Of a stretch of 64,000 nt of DNA, positions 34,312 through 43,674 are shown in pieces; positions within the stretch are counted from its first letter, which is position 1, and every line of letters starts with the position of its first letter. Origin of the DNA: Acetobacterium bakii. GTDB taxonomy: Bacteria > Bacillota > Clostridia > Eubacteriales > Eubacteriaceae. The translations under genes and the position numbers were made by a program. The stretch is taken from NCBI RefSeq assembly GCF_001263355.1, contig NZ_LGYO01000002.1, forward strand, positions 1 through 64,000, in the 5' to 3' direction. The notes below the pieces were generated by a model. That model saw only the letters and a list, made by a program, of their open reading frames with translations. It had not been told where the DNA came from and ran no database searches.

Positions 34312-35253
34312 TTAAAGAATTCTTAAAAGCTCGTTGCTGTTAAAATATTCTAGTGTAACGCCGCACTCGCCAATATTTCTGACATTTTTATCGGTCTTTT
34401 TATAGTCAGCATGGTAATCTGAACCTCCTGAAATAATTTTCACTCGATCCTGATAATCTGATTTGACCTTGGCAATAATTTCTTCCTTTGTATAAGGTCC
34501 ATTATATGTGGTCTTATCATAGGTATAGCTGGCCTCAATACCATCGAGACCCAGATCAATCAATTTATCAATATAATCCGCTCTAGTCATTGTACCATCG
34601 TTAGTAGTAACGGTTTCATCAATGAGATAAGGATGAGCTAAAATAGCAATACCGCAACTTTCATGGGCAATGTTGATGATGTCAGCGGGGTCTGGTTTTT
34701 CTCTTTTCACACTGAAATCAGGGTTGTTTCTGATCAATAATTTCGCATCACTCCAGGTTTTTGTATAACCTTTTTCAGCCATGAGGTTAAAAATGATTTT
34801 TTTCTGTACATCCTCGGGTTTTCTTGGAATATCGTCATAATTCAACACCTCATCCCATGTTATATCATACCCATTGTTGGCCAGGATATCTAATAGCTTT
34901 TGATATGAAAATATTTTACTTTTGACAATCTTCTGATACATTGCGATTATTTTAGAATTGGTATAATCGCACCCAAACACAATAATGTGGACATCTTCTA
35001 CCTGAGTTTCACAGGAAAATTCAATTCCTGGAATCAATTTCAGCCCTTTTTTCTTAGCATAAAGAACGGAATCTACCATCACACCATTTACTTCGATTCG
35101 ATCAGGCGGCAGAACATCATGATCAGTAAATACGATCACTTTCATTCCTAAAGCGGCCGCATTGGAAATAAATTCCTGCGGTGTGTCTCCCCCATCAGAT
35201 CGAGTGGTGTGACTGTGTAAATCGATAATGTAATTTGGTTGTGTCGTCATCAT
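34312..35253 (-). CDS. PHP-domain phosphoesterase
   Basis: A 313-residue PHP-family metal-dependent hydrolase: DLHSHTTRSDGG (motif I), FTDHDVLPP (motif II), PGIEFSCE (motif III), AILAHPYL and GGSDYHAD (motif IV with Asp and His). The family splits phosphate esters such as 3',5'-bisnucleotides or sugar phosphates. It is the last gene of the leftward tkt-tal-fba-php operon. A sugar or polyol phosphate produced by the aldolases is a plausible substrate. Confidence 0.85.
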   Translation of the reverse strand: MMTTQPNYIIDLHSHTTRSDGGDTPQEFISNAAALGMKVIVFTDHDVLPPDRIEVNGVMVDSVLYAKKKGLKLIPGIEFSCETQVEDVHIIVFGCDYTNSKIIAMYQKIVKSKIFSYQKLLDILANNGYDITWDEVLNYDDIPRKPEDVQKKIIFNLMAEKGYTKTWSDAKLLIRNNPDFSVKREKPDPADIINIAHESCGIAILAHPYLIDETVTTNDGTMTRADYIDKLIDLGLDGIEASYTYDKTTYNGPYTKEEIIAKVKSDYQDRVKIISGGSDYHADYKKTDKNVRNIGECGVTLEYFNSNELLRIL

Positions 35254-35262
35254 ATTACTTCT

Positions 35263-36111
35263 CTAATCCATCAGACTAAAAAAGCGGATGTGCTCGGTCA
35301 CAACTTTTTTAACTTGTTGTTTTGTGAAGGCATCCAATTTCAGCGGATCATTTTTAGTTGGATTTTCTTTGCTGAAAACTGCCATTCCCTGGCAATATGC
35401 AATTTTAATTGCGGTTGAAATATTAACCTTTGCTGCACCCAGGCCGATCAGCTGATGAAACACTTCATCATTTAGCCCCGTTCCGCCATGAAGGACCAAA
35501 GGGCAAAGTGAAAATTCATTGATTTCTTCAAAAAGATCATAATCGATTTTAATTTCGCCTTTATAAACTCCATGTGCTGTTCCGATAGCCGGCGCAAACG
35601 CGTCAACTCCAGTTTCTTTCAAATAGATACGACAATCTGCTGGTTTAGCATGAGCATGATCACTTTCTTTTACGACAATGTCATCTTCAACGCCGACAAT
35701 GGCACCTAATTCGCCTTCAACCGTCACATTCTTTGGCTTGGCGTAAGCCACGATTTCCATCGTGTTTTTGATATTGTCAGCCAGTGGCAACTGCGAACCA
35801 TCGTACATAACTGAAGACCAGCCGCCGTCGATACAATCTTTTGTAAATTGGACATCTGTCGAGTGATCCAAATGGATCGCCACGTTCACCTTTGCATTAT
35901 CAGCGATTGGTTTTAAAAAACCCATCATTTCTTTGATCCCAAAAGCTTTTACAGTTTTTACCGATGTTTGAATAATAATCGGTTGTCCAAGTTCTTCCGC
36001 CGCTTCAACAACAGCCTTCGCAGTAAGATAATTTACAATATTAAACGCCCCAACGGCATAATGATTTTTTCTTGCGTCACCAAGAATTGCTTTTATATTC
36101 ACATAACTCAT
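35263..36111 (-). CDS. Class II fructose/tagatose-bisphosphate-type aldolase
   Basis: A 282-residue zinc aldolase: IHLDHSTDV holds a Zn ligand His, GELGAIVGVEDD is the typical middle motif, then GTAHGVYKG and LHGGTGLND with the other metal and phosphate-binding residues. ATG 36111 is preferred to earlier ATGs because GAGGTG ends 7 bases before it. These enzymes split or build ketose phosphates using dihydroxyacetone phosphate. The length matches class II aldolases; the acceptor aldehyde is not known. Confidence 0.88.
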   Translation of the reverse strand: MSYVNIKAILGDARKNHYAVGAFNIVNYLTAKAVVEAAEELGQPIIIQTSVKTVKAFGIKEMMGFLKPIADNAKVNVAIHLDHSTDVQFTKDCIDGGWSSVMYDGSQLPLADNIKNTMEIVAYAKPKNVTVEGELGAIVGVEDDIVVKESDHAHAKPADCRIYLKETGVDAFAPAIGTAHGVYKGEIKIDYDLFEEINEFSLCPLVLHGGTGLNDEVFHQLIGLGAAKVNISTAIKIAYCQGMAVFSKENPTKNDPLKLDAFTKQQVKKVVTEHIRFFSLMD

Positions 36112-36139
36112 AATCATCACCTCTTTTCAAATAAATTAT

Positions 36140-36232
36140 CACGACATCATACATGATTATAATTAGTCATGACCACCTAAGACAAGTATAACATAATCTA
36201 CTGGAAAAATATATCATCTCTTATAACTTCTA
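36140..36232 (-). other. Short intergenic stretch with operator-like half-site
   Basis: Between the transaldolase-like gene and the aldolase gene. It holds ATTAGTCATGACC near 36163-36175, which repeats the core TAGTCATGACTA of the tkt promoter palindrome. It might be a second regulator site within the operon. Confidence 0.35.
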
Positions 36233-37549
36233 TCATTTTTGTCCATTGGCGGCATTCATAAATCGACGTTGATATGATACCACTTGATTGCAGGAAGTAA
36301 ACCTTGCCAGGTACTTTGGCTCCGCCGTAACAACAACGCGATAAACAAGGTCTTCAAATTCTTTTTCCACCAACAATTTGTCAATGTCAGGGTAATTAAA
36401 CTCACCTTCCATACTACAGATAATGAGTCTTGTGTCATCCAAATTAGTATTTTTAAAAAGTCTTAAATTATGTCGCACACTATCTAATCCGTCTGAGCCT
36501 TCAGCATCACTAAAATGACGATATTTTAACATGTCTTCAGCCATTTTCTTAACCATCAGCAATTCCATTTGAGCCTGATCCATATTAAGATAATCTTTTT
36601 CTAAAAACATATCCTGGATATTTTTTATAAATTTCGGATCGCCAGTTGCATTATATTGCTTTAAGTTCAGTTCCATGCTTTCTGATTGCATTAAACGATG
36701 CCGAATGAAGCTGTTTACAAAATATGGTTTTGCCTGTAATGCTAACGCCGTCTGATATGGTTCAAACATTAACGTAAAGTTCACCCTAAAGCCATGTTCT
36801 TGGAGCATCAATGCCAGATTATGTCCTCGGAAAGCGTCTTCAGTTGTTACATCAGCGAAAGACTTACCAAGTTTTTTATTTCCTAAAAGAAGTTCTGAAA
36901 CGTTTACATTAGTAACCGGTCCGGTGTGTGGAACCTTAATAACCACACGATATTCGGAAAGCATTTCCCTGAATTTCTCGGCTTCTTCCAAAAGCTCAGT
37001 ATCAGACTTGCCAAACGGATCATTCAGTTCAACACTGATGTCTGCTCCCGTTCCTAAGATCCGCCCGATTTCTTCCATTACTTCATCCCGTGTTTTGAAT
37101 TGATTGCCTATATTAGCCTTCGGGTTGTTGATAAACAAATCGTAGATAATACCGGGATTACAAGTCAGATTAGCAATTATTTTGCTGATCGACTTTACCT
37201 CGTATGGGTTGGCGGAATCAGCTGAAAAAAGTACATTGGTTGGTCGTTTTTTGCCATTTTTATCATAAGAAATATCGCGGATCAAATCAGCTCTCAGGAT
37301 TCCATTGGATTCCAACCGATACGCTACCCGAAATCCTTCGGGGGTTTCATTTTCCGGCGTTTTAAATGTCGAAATAACATTACTGAATTCCTTGGTTACA
37401 CCAATTTTTTTTACATGTTTCTTTAAAAAATCATATTCTCCTAATGGCAAATCAAAATCAAGGACGCGATTAACATCGCTCTTTTGCTCCTCAATCAGAG
37501 AAACATCATCATTCAATAAGGTATTCAAGGTACAACTGACAGTCTTCAT
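36233..37549 (-). CDS. Long transaldolase-family protein (438 residues)
   Basis: The (beta/alpha)8 transaldolase pattern is visible in LFSADSANPYEV, IIANLTCNPGI (the TTNPS-like strand) and RVVIKVPHTG, whose Lys is the expected Schiff-base residue. Normal transaldolases have 210-320 residues; this one has an extra N-terminal ~100 residues and a C-terminal extension (DLVYRVVVTAEPKYL). It lies between the split transketolase and a class II aldolase, so it probably acts on a related phosphorylated sugar. GGAG precedes the ATG. Confidence 0.7.
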   Translation of the reverse strand: MKTVSCTLNTLLNDDVSLIEEQKSDVNRVLDFDLPLGEYDFLKKHVKKIGVTKEFSNVISTFKTPENETPEGFRVAYRLESNGILRADLIRDISYDKNGKKRPTNVLFSADSANPYEVKSISKIIANLTCNPGIIYDLFINNPKANIGNQFKTRDEVMEEIGRILGTGADISVELNDPFGKSDTELLEEAEKFREMLSEYRVVIKVPHTGPVTNVNVSELLLGNKKLGKSFADVTTEDAFRGHNLALMLQEHGFRVNFTLMFEPYQTALALQAKPYFVNSFIRHRLMQSESMELNLKQYNATGDPKFIKNIQDMFLEKDYLNMDQAQMELLMVKKMAEDMLKYRHFSDAEGSDGLDSVRHNLRLFKNTNLDDTRLIICSMEGEFNYPDIDKLLVEKEFEDLVYRVVVTAEPKYLARFTSCNQVVSYQRRFMNAANGQK

Positions 37550-37576
37550 TATTTTCTCCTCTAATTCTATTCTATA

Positions 37577-38524
37577 TTATTTTTGAATCACATTTAAAAT
37601 CCGCTCTACAACCTTTTCCCAGCTAAGACCGTAGGCTCCCAATAATTCCCGATAGGGGCCGGTATTAAAGGAGCCATCGGCAATACCTACACTATGAATC
37701 GGACCTCCCTGTTTAACTGGACCCAATACTTCCAGAACGGCACTGCCAAAACCGCCAATTTGCGAATGTTCTTCTAAAGTAAATAAGTATTTTGCATTTT
37801 TATATGCTTCATAAAGGAGCTCTGTATCCAATGGTTTTACTGTTGTAAAATTTAGAACCTTTACCCCATATCCCATTTCATCCAGGATTTTCCCCGTCAT
37901 TAGACCATCAACCGTCAATGTTCCAGAAACTGCAATTACAATCTCATCTCCGGTGTTCATTAACACTTCTCCTTTTCCCAATTTGAAATTGCGTTGCGAA
38001 ACTTCTAAAGGTTCAGCCATAGGGTGGCGCGGCATTCTGATATAAACTGGCCCCTTGTGTTTAATTGCTTCCCGCAATGACATTTCTACTTCATAACAAT
38101 CACCGGGATTTAAGACCACCATGTTCGGTATGACTCGCATCAGCGACAAATCTTCAATCGCTTGATGGGTTGATCCCAGCGCTGAATGTGACAAGCCGCT
38201 GCTAGAGCCAATTACTTTTACGTTCATATTTGTATAACCTAAGTCGTTACGCACCTGCTCGAAAGCACGCATTGAGATGAACGGTGCAATAGCTGATACA
38301 ATCGGAATAGAACCACCTTCAGCTAGCCCGGCACAAACACCAATTGCATTCTGTTCATTGATACCGACCTCTAAATATTGATGAGGCAACGCCTGCTTGA
38401 AGGGATCCATACCCGATCCTGCACCCGAATCACAAGACACCGCCACAATACTTTCATTCTCTCTACCCAGTTCTAACAATACTTCCCCAAATACATCCCG
38501 TGGATTTCGCTGTTTAACTGTCAT
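37577..38524 (-). CDS. tktB: Transketolase, C-terminal subunit
   Basis: A 315-residue subunit with the pyrimidine-binding and C-terminal domains of transketolase: SCDSGAGSGM, catalytic-region Glu in VGINEQNAIG, and SSSGLSHSALGSTHQ. ATG 38524 is chosen because GGATGG is 5-6 bases away. It overlaps the stop of the N-terminal subunit by 4 bases. Together they form the thiamine-diphosphate enzyme that moves two-carbon ketol units between sugar phosphates. Confidence 0.92.
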   Translation of the reverse strand: MTVKQRNPRDVFGEVLLELGRENESIVAVSCDSGAGSGMDPFKQALPHQYLEVGINEQNAIGVCAGLAEGGSIPIVSAIAPFISMRAFEQVRNDLGYTNMNVKVIGSSSGLSHSALGSTHQAIEDLSLMRVIPNMVVLNPGDCYEVEMSLREAIKHKGPVYIRMPRHPMAEPLEVSQRNFKLGKGEVLMNTGDEIVIAVSGTLTVDGLMTGKILDEMGYGVKVLNFTTVKPLDTELLYEAYKNAKYLFTLEEHSQIGGFGSAVLEVLGPVKQGGPIHSVGIADGSFNTGPYRELLGAYGLSWEKVVERILNVIQK

Positions 38525-39366
38525 TTTATCCATCCTTTATTATTTGCATATCGTTCAAGTGCGTCCAGTGCATCTTTTGATTCCTGCGATTCTTTACCAG
38601 GATTCCAGTGGTGATATTTCACATTTCCCTCAGCGAAAGGCATCCCTTTACTTTTAATTGTATTAGCAATCACCATACTTGGCTTCCCTTTTTGAAAAGG
38701 GATTGATTGAAAAGTATTTAAAAGCTCCTCAATATTATGGCCATCGACAACTTTAACCGACCAGCCAAAGGCAGCATACTTTTCCCTCAAATCACGGGTG
38801 TCTAAAACATCACGGGTACTGCCATTAATTTGAAGGCCGTTTCGATCAATGATACCAACTAGGTTGTCTAGGCCGTGATGACTTGCAAACATTGCCGCTT
38901 CCCAATTGGATCCTTCACCCTGTTCGCCATCCCCCATCAAGACAAAAACACGATTTTTTTCGCCTTTAAGTTTTGCATTTAAAGCCATTCCAGCGCCAAT
39001 TGGCAAACCGTGCCCCAATGCACCGGAGCTAAAATCAACGCCATTGAATTTCTTCATGTCGGGATGACCGGGTACTTTTGATCCTAACTTATTGTATGTT
39101 TCCAATACATCAGCTTTTTCAAATCCCTTTTCAATGAGTGTTCCATAAAGTGCCAGGCATTTGTGACCCGCACTGAGAACAAACCGATCACGACAGAACC
39201 ATTTGGGTTCATCAACTTTGACATCCATAATATCAAAATACAAAGTCGCCAGAATATCCGTGCAAGACAATGATGGCCCAGCATGACCGTCACCATTATT
39301 AATTACCGTGTGAACAATGTGTTTCCGAATATCAAATGCTTTTCTTTCGATGGTTTTTGATTGCAT
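38521..39366 (-). CDS. tktA: Transketolase, N-terminal subunit
   Basis: A 281-residue subunit with the thiamine-diphosphate domain: the GDGEQGEGSNWEAAMFAS motif with Mg ligands, NGDGHAGPSLSCTDIL with substrate His, and GALGHGLPIGAG. Split transketolases are common in Clostridia and related acetogens. First gene of the tkt operon, with AAGGAG 7 bases before the ATG and a clear promoter-operator upstream. Confidence 0.93.
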   Translation of the reverse strand: MQSKTIERKAFDIRKHIVHTVINNGDGHAGPSLSCTDILATLYFDIMDVKVDEPKWFCRDRFVLSAGHKCLALYGTLIEKGFEKADVLETYNKLGSKVPGHPDMKKFNGVDFSSGALGHGLPIGAGMALNAKLKGEKNRVFVLMGDGEQGEGSNWEAAMFASHHGLDNLVGIIDRNGLQINGSTRDVLDTRDLREKYAAFGWSVKVVDGHNIEELLNTFQSIPFQKGKPSMVIANTIKSKGMPFAEGNVKYHHWNPGKESQESKDALDALERYANNKGWIK

Positions 39367-39574
39367 TGAACTCTCCTTAAATATTTATGTATAGATAATA
39401 CGAAACCCAAAAAACAACAACTATTTTTGTAATGAATATGCAAATAGTTCATCGAACCGTCCGACCGACAGAAGTAATCTTTTGTCGGTTACTATTGCAA
39501 TTACTTAATGCCTGTAATAACCGAGATACTTTTCTTTGAAACGAAGTTTTTTATGATTTAGTCGAGTAAACTCA

Positions 39575-39640
39575 CTACACGTAAGTGCTAGTCATGACTA
39601 GTGCTTACGTGTAGTATAGCATGTTTCAATATTTTGTCAA
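39575..39640 (-). promoter_or_regulatory. tkt operon promoter with 40-base palindromic operator
   Basis: Leftward TTGACA at 39635-39640, 16-base spacer, TATACT at 39613-39618. A near-perfect palindrome, CTACACGTAAG-TG-CTAG centred on TCATGA, spans 39575-39614 and covers the transcription start. The repeat size and the nearby GntR/UTRA gene suggest this regulator as the ligand-responsive repressor. Confidence 0.75.
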
Positions 39641-40023
39641 TTTGTTTTTTCTAATATTGTGCGAAAAAAAACGGGTAGGAGTCTGACTATTAGTTGATCA
39701 ACATCAATACCACATCCCGTGTTTTAGAGCATCCCAATTTCTATTACAATGTTCTATTTGTTAAAGATCTTCTTTCCAGGTTAGGTTAGCAGCAACATCA
39801 TTGGCTGTAAAATGCTCGGATATCAGCGTGATTACCATTATTTAAGATCATATTGCCTCCATTTCGGGCACAAAGAATTTTCCGATGTATACTAGGTGTC
39901 GTGATTTGTTACCCACATTCTCATAGGATTCCACCAGTTTGTGATTATTAAAATAGATCACATTTTTTTCTTCTTTTAAACTCTCATATAAACATATCAC
40001 CATTACACGTCAGCTTTAAAACA

Positions 40024-40054
40024 AAAAACACTATTCATCCTAAAATAGTGTTTT
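40024..40054 (-). terminator. Intrinsic terminator of gldA
   Basis: AAAACACTATT and AATAGTGTTTT flank an 8-base loop; leftward the stem is followed by T residues. It lies ~120 bases past the gldA stop. Confidence 0.75.
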
Positions 40055-40174
40055 ATTGTTATTAATAACTCAGCTTTTCTAGCCTAATTCACCAAACCAA
40101 GCCTTTATACAAGAGGCTTTGGAGTCAGTCCATTGCTGGATTTTTTTTGCTGTGTCCTGAAATAATCTTGTTAA

Positions 40175-41269
40175 TTATTTACCCTTGGCTGCTTTTTTCT
40201 CGCGGCCTATTTTGTCTGTTTTCTTTAATGCTGCAATGACTTTTTCCACTGAAAGTTCAACTGGTTCATGGGACATGAAGTTATATAAATAACTACTTTC
40301 CGCAACTTCTTTAAGTTCCTCTTCAGTAACATTCGGAATGTGAAGATCTTCAAATGTCACGGGAAGACCTACGTCGATGCAGAAATCATAAACTTCATCG
40401 ATGATTCCGAGATCGTCGTACAAATGAAGACCTGTGAGCGTACCAAAGGCAACTTTTTCACCATGATACAGGTGATGTGTGGCTGGCAGCACAGTTAAAC
40501 CATTATGGATAGAGTGTGCAGACCCAAGGCCGCCACTTTCAAATCCAATGCCTGAAAGCAAAGCATTAGCCTCAATAATGGCTTCAACAGCTTCAGATTT
40601 AATCCCATTTTCTGCATCTTTTACTGCCTGGCGACCATACTTGAGAAGCATATCCAGACAAAGTTTTGTAAGAGCCATGGTGGTTTTAGTACGTAATGCA
40701 AAGGCTTCACTCAAAGACCTGGTATGTTCACATGAATTCGCTTCGAAGAATGTTGCCAGGGCATCGCCCATGCCTGAAATCAGGAATCGTGTTGGTGCTT
40801 TGAGTATGATATCGGTATCCATCAGCACAACATCAGGATTTCGTTTCTGATAGAGGACTTCCACGTACACCCCTTCCTCGGTGTATAGTACTGCACAGCC
40901 TGAAGTGGGAGCATCAGTAGCTGCGATCGTAGCACAAACGATTACGGGAATGTTCATTTCATCCGCAATAACTTTACTTGCATCAATTGGCTTACCACCA
41001 CCAACAGCGGCTATTGCTGTCGCACCAAATTCTTTTGCGATAGCTTTGATGCGATCAATCTCGCTTCGGCTACACTCCCCTCCAAATTGCACAACTTTTC
41101 CTTTGTTGCCCATTAATTTTTTTGATGTTTCAACCATTGATTTTGTCGCGACAATAAATGGTTTGTCCCCAAACTTTTCCATCACTTCTGGCAGCAAGTT
41201 CATTGCACCGTCCCCTTGAATATACTTACTGGGGAAAATCATAATTTTCATGTCTTTCAGTTCACTCAT
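40175..41269 (-). CDS. gldA: Glycerol dehydrogenase-type Fe/Zn alcohol dehydrogenase
   Basis: A 364-residue member of the iron-containing ADH family, GldA branch: NAD loop AVGGGKPIDASKVI, then ATIAATDAPTSGCAVLY, metal ligands Asp and His in LISGMGDALATFFEA, GLGSAHSIHNGL and HHLYHGEKVAFG. It oxidises glycerol or small vicinal diols to ketones such as dihydroxyacetone, or runs in reverse. It is monocistronic and separated from the HAD gene by ~280 bases with no feature noted. Confidence 0.88.
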   Translation of the reverse strand: MSELKDMKIMIFPSKYIQGDGAMNLLPEVMEKFGDKPFIVATKSMVETSKKLMGNKGKVVQFGGECSRSEIDRIKAIAKEFGATAIAAVGGGKPIDASKVIADEMNIPVIVCATIAATDAPTSGCAVLYTEEGVYVEVLYQKRNPDVVLMDTDIILKAPTRFLISGMGDALATFFEANSCEHTRSLSEAFALRTKTTMALTKLCLDMLLKYGRQAVKDAENGIKSEAVEAIIEANALLSGIGFESGGLGSAHSIHNGLTVLPATHHLYHGEKVAFGTLTGLHLYDDLGIIDEVYDFCIDVGLPVTFEDLHIPNVTEEELKEVAESSYLYNFMSHEPVELSVEKVIAALKKTDKIGREKKAAKGK

Positions 41270-41552
41270 AGTCTTTACTCCTTTGTGACTATATTTTATT
41301 TAATGGTTTCTGGCCATTTTAATATACAACGAACAAAAAGTAATGTTTTTATAGTTTTGATTATTGTCTCTGTCTTTCCTGGGATTGCTTGATAAATTGC
41401 GTCACTTAATCACAGATGTAACGCTTTACATCAAACGTTTAAAAAGATCTCCTAGATACCTATATCATTATAGACTTTGCTCGCGTCGGACGTATTTTTC
41501 CGTGAACCCTGGCGTGGTTTCTCAATTCATAAAAATAGTGTTTTTTTGATAT

Positions 41553-42353
41553 TTATAACTTTAAGTTAAGCACCTCAATGATTGTATCAATCACACCCTC
41601 TTCTTCATTTGATTTATGTGTGATATTTTTGGCAACTGCTTTCAAATCTGGATGTGCATTTTTCATCGCAAAAGTATGTTCACAAACTTCCATGAGAGTC
41701 AGATCGTTGAGAAAGTCACCAAATGCCATTGTCTCTTCAGGTTTTGCTCCAATGTTTGCCATCAACATCTGCAAAGCTTTTCCTTTGTTTTCGCCCTTCT
41801 TAACAATATCAATCCAGTTTTCGCCTGAAGGAATAAGATCATAATGATCAGTGATCGCAAAAAGTTTTGGACATGCATTTGTAAAAGGGTTAATCCCATC
41901 AATACATGATATCTTACAGATTTCTTTCTGTTCAATCACTTCCTCAAAATTTTCTACGATTACTGTATTATAAAAAAAGCGTCTAACCTGTGCTTCAAAA
42001 GCAGGTAACCGATCCATTATATAGGTCGCATGGATACCGCATAGTGCTGGACGTAATTCATCAACTTTTGCAATCCGCCCCAGCAATTCTTGAAGTTCTT
42101 TTTTTTCAATAGACACATGGTAGATCATCTCACCACAATCTAACACCACATTCCCATTTTCACAAATCAACCCAATCTCATGAAAATATTCGGAGAATTG
42201 AACTTTAAGGGTATGCGCTGCTCTTCCACTTGCCGGAACAAATCGTATTCCTTCACGACTTAACGCTTTAATTAGCTCTGGAAATCGTTTAGGTAATTCT
42301 TTTTTGCTGTTAAGTAATGTCCCATCAAGATCTGACACAATAATCTTAATCAT
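41553..42353 (-). CDS. Cof-type HAD-superfamily phosphatase
   Basis: A 266-residue HAD-IIB hydrolase: nucleophile Asp in IVSDLDGTLLNS, motif II PASGRAA, motif III Lys and motif IV GDFLNDLTLME. ATG 42353 is preferred over an upstream start at 42389 since AAGGAG is 6-7 bases away. These enzymes remove phosphate from sugar phosphates or flavin-type cofactors. In this cluster a sugar or polyol phosphate is a plausible substrate. About 60 bases separate it from the ADH gene upstream, so co-transcription is likely. Confidence 0.85.
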   Translation of the reverse strand: MIKIIVSDLDGTLLNSKKELPKRFPELIKALSREGIRFVPASGRAAHTLKVQFSEYFHEIGLICENGNVVLDCGEMIYHVSIEKKELQELLGRIAKVDELRPALCGIHATYIMDRLPAFEAQVRRFFYNTVIVENFEEVIEQKEICKISCIDGINPFTNACPKLFAITDHYDLIPSGENWIDIVKKGENKGKALQMLMANIGAKPEETMAFGDFLNDLTLMEVCEHTFAMKNAHPDLKAVAKNITHKSNEEEGVIDTIIEVLNLKL

Positions 42354-42411
42354 ACAAACTCCTTGACCCATACTTTGTTCCAAATACAATCCAAAATCAT
42401 TTATAATATAC

Positions 42412-43563
42412 TTACATCACCGTCTCAAAAAATGATATCCATTCTTCAGTAGATAACTGTTTTGGGTTACTAGACATACTCGTTCCAAAGCTAGCTTTTG
42501 CCAATATTGGAATGTCTTCTGGATCTATATTCAGATGCTTATAATCGGGCTTTATTCCCATATAATTATTAAGTTCAAAAATAAAGTCAACTGCCGCTTT
42601 CGCTCCATCACCTGGGTTATTATAACGCTTTCCTGTTAAAGCTTCACCAATAATATCCATCCGTTCTTGAGCAACAACAGAGTTTATTTTCATAATGTGA
42701 GGAAGCATAATTCCACAAGATTCTCCGTGGGGAACATGATAGGCAATACCAACGGCCATTGCGATGCCATGAACTGCCCCTAGTCCTGAATTTGCGAACG
42801 CCATTCCACCCAGAAGTGATGCGGTACACATCCCCTCCCGTGCCTCCATATCACTACCATCATCAAAAGCTCTTTGCAAATATTTCCCGCCAAGTGCAAT
42901 CCCACTCATCGCTAAACCATCACTAATTGGTGTTGCTCTCCAAGTTGTATAGGCTTCGATTAAATGTGTTAAGGCATCAATCCCTGAAAATGCAGTAATG
43001 CTTTTAGGGCATTCTCTCGTTAATTCTGGATCAAGAAGTGCAACATTAGCAATCATCGAATCAGAACGCATTGAACGCTTGAAATTTAAAACGCGGGAGC
43101 CTAAAACAGCGTTCTTAGTTGCTTCACTGCCAGTACCAGCTGTTGTTGGACAAGCCACGAATGGAACTGGCATCTCTGTAATTTTTTTACCTTTTCCTAC
43201 GACTTCCATATAATCAAGTGCTGGTGTACCATTCGTAATGAGTGCTGCAACTGCTTTACCAACATCAATACAACTTCCACCGCCAATAGAGATAACACAA
43301 TCACACCCATTTTTTATTGCTATGTCCGTGACTTCGTCGACTTGTTCTACTGTAGGTTCTCCCTGAATCCCACTATAAAAAACAGTTTTTTTACCATTGC
43401 TTTCAAGCTGAGTCTTAATACTCTCTAAAATAGGCGAATGAGCAAAAAAGCTATCCACCACAATTAAAAAATTAGTCCCGTAATTACATACGTATTGATC
43501 TAATTCCTTGATCGCACCCTGTTTTAAAACGATCTTACTTGCTGTTAAAAACGAAAATTCCAT
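42412..43563 (-). CDS. Iron-containing alcohol dehydrogenase
   Basis: A 383-residue Fe-ADH: NAD loop ISIGGGSCIDVGKAVA, CPTTAGTGSEATKNAV, and metal-binding Asp and His residues in FSGIDALTHLIEAY, GAVHGIAMAVG and HVPHGESCGI. The family reduces aldehydes such as lactaldehyde, acetaldehyde or short sugar aldehydes with NADH. It lies between the HAD and FGGY kinase genes on the same strand. AGGAGG lies 5-6 bases before the ATG. Confidence 0.9.
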   Translation of the reverse strand: MEFSFLTASKIVLKQGAIKELDQYVCNYGTNFLIVVDSFFAHSPILESIKTQLESNGKKTVFYSGIQGEPTVEQVDEVTDIAIKNGCDCVISIGGGSCIDVGKAVAALITNGTPALDYMEVVGKGKKITEMPVPFVACPTTAGTGSEATKNAVLGSRVLNFKRSMRSDSMIANVALLDPELTRECPKSITAFSGIDALTHLIEAYTTWRATPISDGLAMSGIALGGKYLQRAFDDGSDMEAREGMCTASLLGGMAFANSGLGAVHGIAMAVGIAYHVPHGESCGIMLPHIMKINSVVAQERMDIIGEALTGKRYNNPGDGAKAAVDFIFELNNYMGIKPDYKHLNIDPEDIPILAKASFGTSMSSNPKQLSTEEWISFFETVM

Positions 43564-43634
43564 AACTCCTCCTTGTTTTCATCCTAAAAAAATATTTTAG
43601 GATTTCAAATGATATCATTTTAAAGTAATGATTT

Positions 43635-43655
43635 AAGGGGGATTAACTCCCCCTT
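43635..43655 (-). terminator. Strong GC hairpin after the FGGY kinase gene
   Basis: AAGGGGGA and TCCCCCTT pair perfectly around a 5-base loop, 20 bases after the kinase stop. The T tract is weak, so it may be partial or act in RNA stability. Confidence 0.5.
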
Positions 43656-43674
43656 AGATATTAATGCTTATAAT

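Larger units (their letters stand above)
39367..40174. other. 808-base gene-free region between the tkt operon and gldA
   Basis: Its left part holds the tkt promoter and palindrome. From 39660 to 40020 I see no reading frame with a ribosome site, no repeat of the att type and no convincing RNA. The right end holds the gldA terminator. It may contain decayed DNA, but nothing recognisable. Confidence 0.4.

Noticed and set aside
34312-39366. Sulfoquinovose sulfo-transketolase or sulfo-transaldolase pathway
   Set aside because: Split transketolase and a transaldolase-like protein are present, but no sulfoquinovosidase, SQ isomerase, sulfolactaldehyde enzyme or sulfonate exporter is seen.
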